Assembly (NCBI RefSeq): GCF_019697375.1
Contig: NZ_JAHCDI010000004.1
Coordinates: 4,265,324-4,329,323, forward strand
Direction: 5' to 3'
Length of the DNA stretch: 64,000 nucleotides
DNA from: Micromonospora tarapacensis
Lineage (GTDB): Bacteria > Actinomycetota > Actinomycetes > Mycobacteriales > Micromonosporaceae
The position numbers were made by a program, and so were the translations under genes. This document shows positions 53,098-61,293 of the stretch, in pieces. The notes beneath the pieces were generated by a model. It was not told where the DNA came from and made no database searches. It worked only from the letters and a program-made list of their open reading frames with translations. How positions within the stretch are numbered: the first letter of the stretch is position 1; every line of letters begins with the position of its first letter.

Positions 53098-53850
53098 TCA
53101 ATGACCTCTACGATCTTGCCAGGCGAGAATGTGCAGCCGATGGGTAGCGTTGATGCCGGCATGCGCGGCTGCGTCTGCGATCGCGCGCCAGCGGCCGTTC
53201 AGCTCTTGCGCGGTCGTCCCCTCCGGCATTACCCAGACTTGGTCGAGGGGCCAACCGGTGGTGCGAGCGATGTCGACGGCACCCGCGACATCTTCGGTCG
53301 AAGCGCACACCACCTTCAGGTGCGCATGGCCGGATTCCGCGACCTCGGCCCACCCGGTGCGTAGTGCCGGATCGATGTTGCCGCGATGAACACCCGCATT
53401 CGCGAGTTTCGGTGACACCACGAATGTCTCGACGAAGCCTCGAGTGGTCGCGTTCGGTACGATCGTTCCGTTGGTCTCGACGTGCAGCGTGCAACCGCGC
53501 GCTCTCAGCCCGGTGCACAATGCGCGCCATGCAGGTCGGTTCTGGTGGAGCAGTGGCTCTCCACCGGTGACGACCACAAGCGACGACGAGGCGATCCGGG
53601 CGAGAACCTCTTCCACGGGTGTCATCGGGATCTCACGCCGCAGGTCGAAGCGCTGTGCGTCCCAGGTGTACGGCGAGTCGCACCAGGAACACGAGAGATT
53701 GCAGCCGCCGAGCCGGACGAACCAGGCACTCCGGCCGGCAGACGGGCCCTCGCCTTGGATGGTTGGCCCGAACACCTCGGAGACCGGCAGTGCCGGCATG
53801 CCGCCGTCGCCGGACTCGAGCAGATCCAGGTCGGCCTCGTCGGTCTTCAC
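53098..53850 (-). CDS. queE: 7-carboxy-7-deazaguanine synthase (radical SAM)
   Basis: 250 aa from GTG 53850, in a GTGA overlap with queD. VSEVFGPTIQGEGPSAGRSAWFVRLGGCNLSCSWCDSPYTWD holds the cluster cysteines, and VVVTGGEPLLHQ and HVETNGTI bind SAM. It contracts the ring of 6-carboxytetrahydropterin to CDG. The motif spacing CX3CX2C is complete in this read (CNLSCSWC). Confidence 0.92.
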   Translation of the reverse strand: MKTDEADLDLLESGDGGMPALPVSEVFGPTIQGEGPSAGRSAWFVRLGGCNLSCSWCDSPYTWDAQRFDLRREIPMTPVEEVLARIASSSLVVVTGGEPLLHQNRPAWRALCTGLRARGCTLHVETNGTIVPNATTRGFVETFVVSPKLANAGVHRGNIDPALRTGWAEVAESGHAHLKVVCASTEDVAGAVDIARTTGWPLDQVWVMPEGTTAQELNGRWRAIADAAAHAGINATHRLHILAWQDRRGH

Positions 53851-54383
53851 CAAGAGACCTCAGCCGCATTGACATGGGTTTCCCGCACCACGACCCGGGA
53901 CACGCGCACACCTGGCCACCTCCGCGATCGGAGGTATCCGGCCGTGACCCGGCCGAGAAGCTCAGCGACGTTTTCCACCGTCGGCCAGCTGAGACCGAAC
54001 GAGGGATCCGCTTCGCCGAACACGAATACCTTGGAGTCCGCCGCCTTCAGCGCCGGCACTAGCTCGTCCTCGCTGCCCAGCATGGCCCCGTGATCGAGAT
54101 TGCCGTCGATCCACTGCCGCAGATAGCTCTTCAAGTCCTGGAACTCCACGACTATGCCGTCGGTTCCGGCCTCGCCCGCGACGGTTGCCTCCACCCACCA
54201 GGAGTGACCGTGGAGGTTGTGGCATTTTCCGCCCAGCTGCGGCAGACGATGCGCGGACTCGAAGTTGTGCCGAACGGTGATAGCGGTGGTCGCTGCCGTC
54301 TGCCGGATTTCACTGCGGCCGACCTCTTGTTCTTCCTCGCACCATGTCGCGTCGCGTGCGAGTTCATCGTTTCTCCCAGCCAT
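53847..54383 (-). CDS. queD: 6-carboxytetrahydropterin synthase
   Basis: 178 aa from ATG 54383 (GGAGGG upstream). A 35-residue leader precedes VRHNFESAHRLPQLGGKCHNLHGHSWWVEATV (zinc histidines and the catalytic Cys), then DLKSYLRQWIDGNLDHGAML and SWPTVENVAELLGRV. It converts dihydroneopterin triphosphate to 6-carboxytetrahydropterin. It is the first gene of the operon that runs leftwards to 46081. Confidence 0.92.
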   Translation of the reverse strand: MAGRNDELARDATWCEEEQEVGRSEIRQTAATTAITVRHNFESAHRLPQLGGKCHNLHGHSWWVEATVAGEAGTDGIVVEFQDLKSYLRQWIDGNLDHGAMLGSEDELVPALKAADSKVFVFGEADPSFGLSWPTVENVAELLGRVTAGYLRSRRWPGVRVSRVVVRETHVNAAEVSW

Positions 54384-55134
54384 CAAGCCCTCCTCCAATT
54401 CGCAGCAGGCTCCCGTCACCAATGCCGAGAAGGATGCGGTCGGCTTTCACACGACCCTGACATGCTTGCTTGCCCGCCACCGTAACGCGGCAGCAGGCGA
54501 CGTCAATAGAAGTTTGTCGCCGATATCGCCTGCTGCAACGAGAATTCGACGCGGTCCACGCCGGGTTCGATCGCACGGTAAACCACCCGAGCTTGAGCCA
54601 GATAATTCATTGCGGCGATCACGTCAATTGTCAACCCTATTGGTCTGCGGCTTGGTCGCGCCGAGATGGCTCCCGCCTACCAGACCGGTGCCCCCGTTCG
54701 TCTCGCCGGCGCGGACGTGGGTCCGTCACGTGCGCTGCGGGGGCGTCGGGGTGGTGTCCAGCTTCGAGGGCAGCAGTACCTTGCGGAAGCGCGGCGGCCA
54801 GAGCACGGGTGAGCCGCAGCCGGGAGCCGGATCCCTGTGCAACTGCTGATAATCCTCAGTTGCACAGAGGTCTCCGGGAGACGGATTGGCTTGCGCGGCA
54901 CAAACGTGCGCACGACGGGGATCCGTCGTATTGTCGCCGGAGATCGCGTCAGGCCATCAGGCGGGAAGACCTCGCCGTACGGGCCTCGACCAGGCAGCAG
55001 CCCTTCATCAGATCAGACGATCCGCCTGCCCGATTGCACTTCGTCCGCCGATCGGTGTATCGCCCTGTCAATGCGCGGGTTGCATCACATTCCGCGCGCT
55101 CGTCACGTATCGCGCACTTACCGGAGGAATTATC
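54384..55134. other. Divergent regulatory region of the 7-deazaguanine genes
   Basis: About 750 bases between queD and the hydantoinase-like gene. Open frames here lack domain matches and are poor in hydrophobic pattern, so I call none. The first 250 bases beyond queD are slightly AT-richer (GTCAATTGTCAACCCTATTGG near 54620-54640) and probably hold promoters. The inverted repeat at 54835 is listed separately. Confidence 0.5.
54835..54867. promoter_or_regulatory. 11-bp inverted repeat, candidate operator
   Basis: CTGTGCAACTG (54835-54845) and its exact complement (54857-54867) flank the 11-base spacer CTGATAATCCT. Arm length and spacing resemble a dimeric repressor site. It lies about 270 bases upstream of the hydantoinase-like gene. 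No regulator gene is seen between 29 and 58 kb, so the cognate protein would be elsewhere. Confidence 0.5.
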
Positions 55135-56769
55135 GTGGCTGGTGAAATCCTTGATCTCGTCGTAGCGAACGGGACCGTCGTACTCGGCGACGGACGTTAC
55201 AACGTGGCGGTTGGCGTCAAGGACGGGAAGGTGGTCGCCCTCGCACCCGAGGAGTTGCTGCCACCCGCGAAGGAACGCATCGATGCGTACGGGAATTTCA
55301 TCCTGCCGGGCGTCGTCGACTCGGAGGCCCATCCCGGCTGCTACGTGCCCTTCGAATACGACATGCGCACCGAGTCGCGGACCGCGGCGTGCGCCGGGGT
55401 GACCACCTGGGGCATCCAGGCGCCGGTGACGCGCATGGGTACCGAGCCGTTCCAAGAGGTCGTCAACCGGGCCGACGTGGTCTCGTTCCATCATGCGTTC
55501 CCTTCGGCCCGGAAGGTGATCGAGAGCGTTTCGCACGTCGACGCCTATCTCACCTACATGCTCGAGACCGATGAGCAGGCCCACGAGATCCAGGAGTATG
55601 CCGAGGGGCATGGCGTCACGTCGTTCAAGCTTTACCTACAGACCCGCGGCCTCAAGGCCATGCGGGACGGCGACGACAGCAACTGGCCGTCTCGGCGCGC
55701 GGGCCTCGGTACGGGCATCGACGACGGAACCGTCTACCAGGTGATGGAGCAGGTGGCCCACCTCGGCTACCCGGGGATGGTGCACATCCACCCGGAGAAC
55801 TGGGAGATCGGCCGGGTTTTCGAAGACCGTCTGCGCGCGGCCGGCCGCACCGACTTCGGCGCCTGGACGGACCGTTCTCCCGACTTCCTTGAGGCACAGC
55901 ACATCCGGGCCTACGCGTATCTGGCGCAGCAGACGCCGGGGAATCCTCCGCTGTACCTTCAGCACTGCACCACGCGCCTCAGCTTCGAGGAGGTCGCGAA
56001 GGCCCGCGCCGAAGGCGCGCGGGTGTTCGCGCAGACCGGCCCGGCGTGGCTGTGGGCGCAGCCGGAGGACGGCTGGCGGATCAACGTGCCGCTGCGGCGC
56101 CGGGAGAACATCGACGCCCTGTGGCAGGCGCTGGCCGACGGCACCGTGGACGTCGTCGGGTCCGATCATGTGGTTGGCTGGGAGCCGGCGAGTTTCGAGG
56201 AAATGTACAACCCGAACATCTGGGACTGCCGTACCGGCTTCAGCCGGGTCGAGCTCTTCCTGCCCGTTCTGCTGTCCGAAGGCGTGGGCAAGGGCCGGAT
56301 CAGCATGGAGCGCCTGGTTCAGGTCAGTTGCGAGAATCCGGCCAAGACCAGCGGTCTCTGGGGCCGCAAGGGCTCGCTGCTTCCCGGCTTCGACGCGGAC
56401 ATGGTCATCGTCGACGCCGGACGCGAGGTCACCGTCGGCAAGGAGCACATCAACACCCGGGCCGGATGGTCGATCATGGAAGGCCACACCTTCCACGGCT
56501 GGCCAGTCAAGACGATCATGCGTGGCAAGGTCACCGCCGAATGGGCCGACGACTCCCCTGGAATGCGTCCGGTAGGCGAAGCCCGGGGCGAGTATCTGGC
56601 CCGGTACCCGCAAAGCTCATCGTGCACCTACCCGATCGCCGAGCCGACCGCCGTCGACATGTCGCATCGCCGGTGGAGCGGTTTGGACTTCAGCCGGCCC
56701 GGCTTCAGCGCGGAGACCCAGCTCTACACCTCGGTGCGCGCGGACGGGCGTGGGGAGGCCGGGCGATGA
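55135..56769 (+). CDS. Dihydropyrimidinase/hydantoinase-like amidohydrolase
   Basis: 544 aa from GTG 55135 (GGAGGAA nearby). It is an amidohydrolase-superfamily protein: LVVANGTVVLGDGRYNVAVGVKDGKVVAL at the start, VTSFKLYLQT with the lysine expected to be carbamylated, MVHIHPEN, YLQHCTT and VVGSDHVVGW as metal ligands. The first HxH motif is changed (DSEAHPG). The family opens cyclic amides such as dihydropyrimidines, hydantoins and allantoin. It overlaps the isochorismatase-like gene (ATGA). Confidence 0.83.
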   Translation: MAGEILDLVVANGTVVLGDGRYNVAVGVKDGKVVALAPEELLPPAKERIDAYGNFILPGVVDSEAHPGCYVPFEYDMRTESRTAACAGVTTWGIQAPVTRMGTEPFQEVVNRADVVSFHHAFPSARKVIESVSHVDAYLTYMLETDEQAHEIQEYAEGHGVTSFKLYLQTRGLKAMRDGDDSNWPSRRAGLGTGIDDGTVYQVMEQVAHLGYPGMVHIHPENWEIGRVFEDRLRAAGRTDFGAWTDRSPDFLEAQHIRAYAYLAQQTPGNPPLYLQHCTTRLSFEEVAKARAEGARVFAQTGPAWLWAQPEDGWRINVPLRRRENIDALWQALADGTVDVVGSDHVVGWEPASFEEMYNPNIWDCRTGFSRVELFLPVLLSEGVGKGRISMERLVQVSCENPAKTSGLWGRKGSLLPGFDADMVIVDAGREVTVGKEHINTRAGWSIMEGHTFHGWPVKTIMRGKVTAEWADDSPGMRPVGEARGEYLARYPQSSSCTYPIAEPTAVDMSHRRWSGLDFSRPGFSAETQLYTSVRADGRGEAGR

Positions 56770-57569
56770 GGGACAACAACCGGGGTGATGGGATCACCGA
56801 AGAGGCCGCCGCCTACGACAACGAGGTCTGGGCGGACGTCCTCGGCGAGACAGACCGGATGGTCTTCGAAGCCGCCGGCTGGGGACGTCGGGCAGGATTC
56901 GGCCGACGACCGGCGCTGATGATCGTCGACGTCAACTACAACTTCTGCGGAGACCGGCCCGAGCCGATCCTCGAGTCGATCGAACGCTGGCGGTACTCCT
57001 GCGGCGAGGTCGCGTGGACCACGGCGATACCAGCGATCGCGCGACTGCTGGAGGTCGCCCGGCGTAAACGGCTGCCGGTGATCTACACGACCAACCCGCG
57101 GCGCCCGGATGGATTCGACCTCGGCGTCTGGACGTCGAAGAGCACCCGCAGCGATGACGTGGTGGACGTGAAAGGACACCTGGGCAACCGGATCGTCGCC
57201 GAGGTCGCACCGCAGTCCGATGACATCGTCGTCGAGAAGCGGAAGCCCTCGGCCTTCTTCGGTACGCCGCTGATGAGTCACCTGACGATGCTCGGCGCCG
57301 ACTCGCTGATCATCACGGGCACGACTACAAGCGGTTGCGTACGGGCCACGGCTGTGGACGCCATCTCCTACGACCTTCGTGTCACCATCCCGCACGAGGC
57401 GGTCTTCGACCGGGCGGTGCTCTCCCACAAGGTGAGCTTGATGGACATTCATATGAAGTACGCCGACGTCACCAACCTCGACGAAGTCCTCGGCCATCTC
57501 GAAGGACTCAACGAGGGGATGTTCGACGACGTCTACCCGCCAGCGGCAGCCCGCGCCAGTTCCGGCTGA
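56766..57569 (+). CDS. Isochorismatase-fold amidase (N-carbamoylsarcosine amidase-like)
   Basis: 267 aa. The catalytic triad is Asp in ALMIVDVNYNF, Lys in IVVEKRKPSAF and Cys in TGTTTSGCVRATAVDA. The longer N-terminal part (EEAAAYDNEVWADVL) is typical of the N-carbamoylsarcosine amidase group. It would cleave a ureido or carbamoyl group formed by the preceding hydrolase. It is the second gene of a two-gene operon ending at a rho-independent terminator. Confidence 0.83.
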   Translation: MRDNNRGDGITEEAAAYDNEVWADVLGETDRMVFEAAGWGRRAGFGRRPALMIVDVNYNFCGDRPEPILESIERWRYSCGEVAWTTAIPAIARLLEVARRKRLPVIYTTNPRRPDGFDLGVWTSKSTRSDDVVDVKGHLGNRIVAEVAPQSDDIVVEKRKPSAFFGTPLMSHLTMLGADSLIITGTTTSGCVRATAVDAISYDLRVTIPHEAVFDRAVLSHKVSLMDIHMKYADVTNLDEVLGHLEGLNEGMFDDVYPPAAARASSG

Positions 57570-57598
57570 CCTGGACGGCATGCAGGCGCCAGCAGTAA

Positions 57599-57636
57599 CC
57601 CCGGGCCTCCCGCATGTGCGGGAGGCCCGGGGTTTT
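57599..57636 (+). terminator. Rho-independent terminator
   Basis: A 16-bp perfect stem (57599-57614 / 57617-57632) centred on ATGT is followed by TTTT, 30 bases after the amidase stop. It closes the plus-strand operon at the right end of the island. Confidence 0.85.
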
Positions 57637-57639
57637 CTG

Positions 57640-58245
57640 AGCGTACGAACGCCGGGCCGGACGTGCACGCCCGCAGCCACGCCAGCGTGCGGAATCGACC
57701 TGGTGGGGATAGACCGTTTCTCGTGTGCGCTTGCCGGCCACGGTGCGGGTGACCCGCTCGGCCTGCTGGCCGTGCGGGGAGCCGATGCCGCCTGGTGTCT
57801 GGAGGGTGAGCGCTTCCACGGTGCGGGTCCTACGGGTGCGGCGACAGTGCGCGCGTGGGCGACCGGCGGGTGCAGGGCGTCCGCGACGATCACCACACCC
57901 GTCAGGCTGCCCGGACGCGCCTTGATCTGCTCCAGCAGCGGGGCGAGCGCCGGAATTCATTCGCCCCGCGACCTGGACCTGCGCCAGGACCACACCGGTC
58001 GACGTGTCATAGGCCGACAGCAGGTGAACCCGCCTCTCGGTCAGGACCGCGCCGCGCAGCACCTTGCCGTCCACGGGGATGACCCGCCGCGCCGGCGGCG
58101 GCGCCACCGGTGGTCGGGAGCACAGCCAGTCGGTCAGGACCGCGGTCAGCGTCTCGGCGTCGACGCGGATCAGCAGCCGCCACAGGGTGGCCAGCACCGC
58201 ACCTACCGCGACCACGAGCACGCTCGCCATGGGGTACCGAACACC
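57640..58245 (-). mobile_element. ISAs1-family transposase remnant
   Basis: On the minus strand one frame gives GVRYPMASVLVVAVGAVL, then LLIRVDAETLTAVLTDWL, RRVIPVDGKVLRGAVL and VHLLSAYDTSTGVVLAQVQVAGR. Another frame gives GVVIVADALHPPVAHARTV. All match ISAs1-type transposases, with internal deletion and at least one frameshift. The C-terminal half is degraded towards 57640. It directly abuts the terminator of the island. Confidence 0.8.
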
Positions 58246-58289
58246 ACATAGGCGGGTGTGGTCCTTCTCGGTGTCGAGTTGTCTACGGC

Positions 58290-58569
58290 CGGGTCAGACG
58301 CACCTCAACCGGCTACGCGAAACCCCTGGCCCACGCCTACCTCACTGTCACCGCCGCTCACGCCAAAAAGGGGCGCCGAATCCGATGACGGCCTCATTCC
58401 TCTCACCCTCGGCGAGGTCCGTCGTCTACTGGCACACCTGATCACCACCCACCCGACCCTTCGACCACATCCATCGATGGTCCGATGGCGAAGTCGACAC
58501 CAGTACCGCGCTGAAATAGCCCACTACCAGCGAAGACTGCTACTCCACCAGGTGTGGCTGGAGTATTAG
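58290..58569 (+). mobile_element. Transposase C-terminal remnant (IS701-like)
   Basis: One frame reads LAHAYLTVTAAHAKKGRR; a second reads LIPLTLGEVRRLLAHLITTHPTL...MVRWRSRHQYRAEIAHYQRR. Together they resemble the end of actinobacterial DDE transposases of the IS701 type, broken by a frameshift near 58370. Confidence 0.65.
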
Positions 58570-58949
58570 GACTATTTCGTAATGACCCCGCCGCTTGGTC
58601 CGCCACTACCACACCTGAACCGGTTCCCGGAAGGTTTCTTACGCGCCATTCGTTCCTGCACTCACGCCCGTTGTCGCCCTCAGTAGATGGTGGTGAGCAT
58701 GGACGGACACGGACCCACCTCCGAGCTCCACGCCCTGATCGACCTCGTCCCCACCGGACACGGCATTGACCTCGATCGCCGGATTTTAGCGAACTACCGA
58801 TACGGCCACGTGTTCGGTCAGAGACGAATCCGTAGACGGCTGAGATCGCCCAATGCTTTGCTCTTCTCGTCGGGATCGCAAGCACACCGCAAGCGGCCTC
58901 AATTCCTGGATTCCCATGACAGGAGGTGATCCAAATGCGTAAGCACAAC
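58570..58949. other. Noncoding stretch between IS remnants and a decayed gene
   Basis: About 380 bases. A possible frame at 58699 lacks any recognisable domain. A very good ribosome site (AGGAGGTGATCC) precedes ATG 58935, but that frame closes after 45 codons and probably represents the original start of the frameshifted gene that follows. Confidence 0.4.
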
Positions 58950-59479
58950 AGAGCCCGATCCGCACACCACGAGCCTTCGTGCCCCGGCTCGATGAGCTCG
59001 GAGAACGACTGCCCCCGCATATCAAAGGTGTGGAGTCGCTCCTCCTCGCGATCGTCAGCGAGACATTGATATCGGACATCCCCCGGGGCGACATCACGTC
59101 CACTTCCGATCGCTGCTCCGGCACTTGTGGCCGGCCTTGACGCCTCAGGAGCGCCGTGCCATCGGTCCGCTCCTCCCGTCGGTCGTCTATGCCTTCCTTG
59201 AACCGGACTACGAACCGGCGGTGACACACCTGACCGCCGTCGGCCTGACCGCATCGGAGATCGAGCAGGTCATCGCCGAAACCTGGCCTCCGGGGACCGT
59301 GCGGGCCGCAGTTGCGGAAGCCGCCTCCCCTGGTCCGGTACCTCGCGGAGGCCGGTGTCCTCGACGACGCCCGCACCCAGGAGGAGTTCGACAGTTCCGG
59401 TCTGCTCGACAGCGGCTCCACATCCCACACCGTGGCCGACGGAGCGCCGCTCCTACACATCCCGAGAGAGTTCTCCTGA
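58950..59479 (+). pseudogene. Frameshifted gene of unknown function
   Basis: Three protein-like stretches lie in successive frames: RAFVPRLDELGERLPPHIKGVESLLLAIVSETL (about 58969-59070), then FRSLLRHLWPALTPQERRAIGPLLPSVVYAFLEPDYEPAVTHLTAVGLTASEIEQVI (about 59105-59280), then RKPPPLVRYLAEAGVLDDARTQEEF...LLHIPREFS (about 59307-59479). Their composition is that of coding DNA. I do not recognise the family. The last stop overlaps the MFS start (TGATG), so it was once co-translated with the transporter. Confidence 0.6.
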
Positions 59480-60125
59480 TGACCGTACTGGCTCCTGCCA
59501 GCCGCAGACCCGGTATGGAAGGCGTGTTCTGGCGGTTCTGGCTGGCATCGACGACAGCCAAGACGGGCTTGGCGCTGACATTGGTGGCGCTGCCGCTCGT
59601 GGCGCTTACCGTTCTCGGCGCGAGCACCGTTCAGGTCGCCATGCTCGCGGCGGCAGGGCAGTTGGCCTGGCTTCTGCTCCGACTGCCCGCGAGCGCGCCG
59701 CCGAGCAGACCTGAGCTCCAGCTGGCGCCGCGCTGTTCCGATCCGGCCCGCCAGTCGTGATCCCGCTGACGACGTCCACCGGGACTGTCTCCTTATTCGC
59801 GATCGGCAACGCCGGCTTCGCCTTCGGCGTCGTCATCGGAAGTATCATGGCAAGAACCCACCGGCAGACCGAATCGCCCCCTGAACTGCTTTCCCGCGTG
59901 ATGGCGACAGTCCGTTTCGTTTCCTGGGGTGCGTTGCCAGCTGGGTCTGCGCTCAGCGGCGTACTCGGCGCGGTTCTCGGCCTGCATCCCGCGCTGTGGC
60001 TGGTGTGCACCGGTGCGCTCATGGCTCCAACGATCATCCTCCTCAGTCGCATAGGCGGGCTGAGGGACCTGGAGGCGTTGGAAAAGCCGCAAGAGCGCAG
60101 GGTCACGATCAGCCAACGGCCTTGA
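59479..60125 (+). pseudogene. MFS transporter with central deletion
   Basis: The N-terminal part (59479-about 59690: GVFWRFWLASTTAKTGLALTLVALPLVALTVLGASTVQVAML) is the first two transmembrane helices of an MFS exporter. After a stop at 59760, a second frame (59757-60125) has SLFAIGNAGFAFGVVIG, LLSRVMATVRFVSWGALPAGSALSGVLGAVLG and a final helix, the C-terminal part of the same family. About 200 residues are missing between them. It is a transporter relic. Confidence 0.7.
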
Positions 60126-60193
60126 ATCCGCAGCCTCAAAGGACGGACCCGGCTGTGGGGCGCGTCGTGCAGTGACGGAAGGAAAGGAACACG

Positions 60194-60982
60194 ATGAAGG
60201 AAACATCCGCCGGCGAATGGCTCGACCCGCTCCGTGAACGGAACCTGCTGCCGGACGAGGTACTCGCGGCCTTCGTCGTCGGCTCGGCCGCCCGTGGGTG
60301 GCACAACGCGCGAAGCGACTTCGACATCTGCATCGTCACCAGGTCGCAGCGTTACCCCGGCAAGGGCGATCACATCCCGATCCCGCTGGACCCTCCCTTT
60401 CTCATGAGCGAGATCTTCTACGCGCAGAACAAGCGGTGGGAGATCAAATACTGGCTCGACAGCCAGGTCGACCAGATGCTCGACAAGGTCTCCTGGGACG
60501 CCTACGAACGGGGAACGTCCGCCGGCGGCGTGCTCACATTGGCCGAAGAGCTCATGTTTTCCCGCCTGAGCAACTGCCTGCCGCTGATGGGTGAGGAGTG
60601 GGTCCACGAGCGTCGGCGACAGCTCGCCAAGTCAGCGTTCCGTTCCTTCCTCCTCGTCCGTTCCCTGGGCGAGGTGGATGACGCCGTCGAGGACGCGCTG
60701 GGTCAAATGGAAGCGGGGCACCTGGAATGCGCGGCGATCTCGGCCCGGAACGCCTTCGGGCACGCAATCGACGCCCTGCTCGAGAGTGAAGGAGAATTTG
60801 GCAGCCACCAGCCCAAGTGGCGACCCAACCGGTTCAAGGCGGCCGCCCCCGCGGCCGTGTCATTCGAGACGTACTGGGCGCTCGAGACGATGCAGACGTA
60901 CGACCCCGTTGATCCCAGGCCGTGGATCAAGAGCATCCTCACCTTCTGCCAGGACATCGCCATGGGCGTGGAGGTTTCGTGA
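60194..60982 (+). CDS. Nucleotidyltransferase-fold protein
   Basis: 262 aa (GGAAAGGA upstream). The N-terminal Pol-beta signature is VVGSAARGWHNARSDFDICIV (Gly30-Ser31, Asp42, Asp44). A helical C-terminal half (ECAAISARNAFGHAIDALLESEGEFGSHQPKWRPNRF) looks like the HEPN-like or KNT-type C-domain. It is of the same design as the 32138 product. GTGA overlap with the PqqD-like gene suggests they work together. It seems intact although its neighbours are decayed. Confidence 0.75.
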   Translation: MKETSAGEWLDPLRERNLLPDEVLAAFVVGSAARGWHNARSDFDICIVTRSQRYPGKGDHIPIPLDPPFLMSEIFYAQNKRWEIKYWLDSQVDQMLDKVSWDAYERGTSAGGVLTLAEELMFSRLSNCLPLMGEEWVHERRRQLAKSAFRSFLLVRSLGEVDDAVEDALGQMEAGHLECAAISARNAFGHAIDALLESEGEFGSHQPKWRPNRFKAAAPAAVSFETYWALETMQTYDPVDPRPWIKSILTFCQDIAMGVEVS

Positions 60983-61293
60983 AGCCACCGGTCCCGTGCA
61001 GCCCCGAGGCTGTGTCTCGGCGGACCCTCGGAATCCGCATCCGGCTCGTCAAGGGCGATTTCCTCATCGGAGACGAGGACAAGGCCCAACTGCTTCCCGG
61101 ACCAGCCCAGCTGATCTTCGCCTCTCTCGATGCCGCATGCACCGTGTCCGACATCTCCAGACTGATCGCCGCGGAGTGCGGCATCGACGAGCAGGAAGCA
61201 CTAGAGGACGTCGGGGAAGTTCCTCGGCGACCTCACCGGCAGGGGCTGGGTCGAGTGGTGAACTGTTCCCCCGACCTCAGGTCAGCGTCATGA
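60979..61293 (+). pseudogene. PqqD-like (RRE) protein, apparently frameshifted
   Basis: From GTG 60979 the frame reads IRLVKGDFLIGDEDKAQLLPGPAQLIFASLDAACTVSDISRLIAAECGIDEQEALEDVG, a PqqD-family fold that binds RiPP leader peptides. Near 61216 the expected ending (KFLGDLTGRGWVEW) continues one base out of frame. Removing one G from the GGGG run restores a protein of about 93 residues ending at 61261. As written it gives 104 residues with an unrelated tail. It may be a real mutation or a sequencing slip. Confidence 0.65.

Noticed and set aside
53847..55134. preQ1-type riboswitch upstream of the que genes
   Set aside because: I looked for a short H-type pseudoknot pattern in the leader and saw none; actinomycete deazapurine clusters are not generally known to use it.
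54470..55165. Possible gene upstream of the hydantoinase-like gene
   Set aside because: Ser/Arg-rich with no domain; it overlaps the likely promoter and ribosome site of the 55135 gene.
58687..58929. 80-codon frame between the IS remnants and the decayed gene
   Set aside because: No recognisable domain, weak start, no conserved-looking segment.
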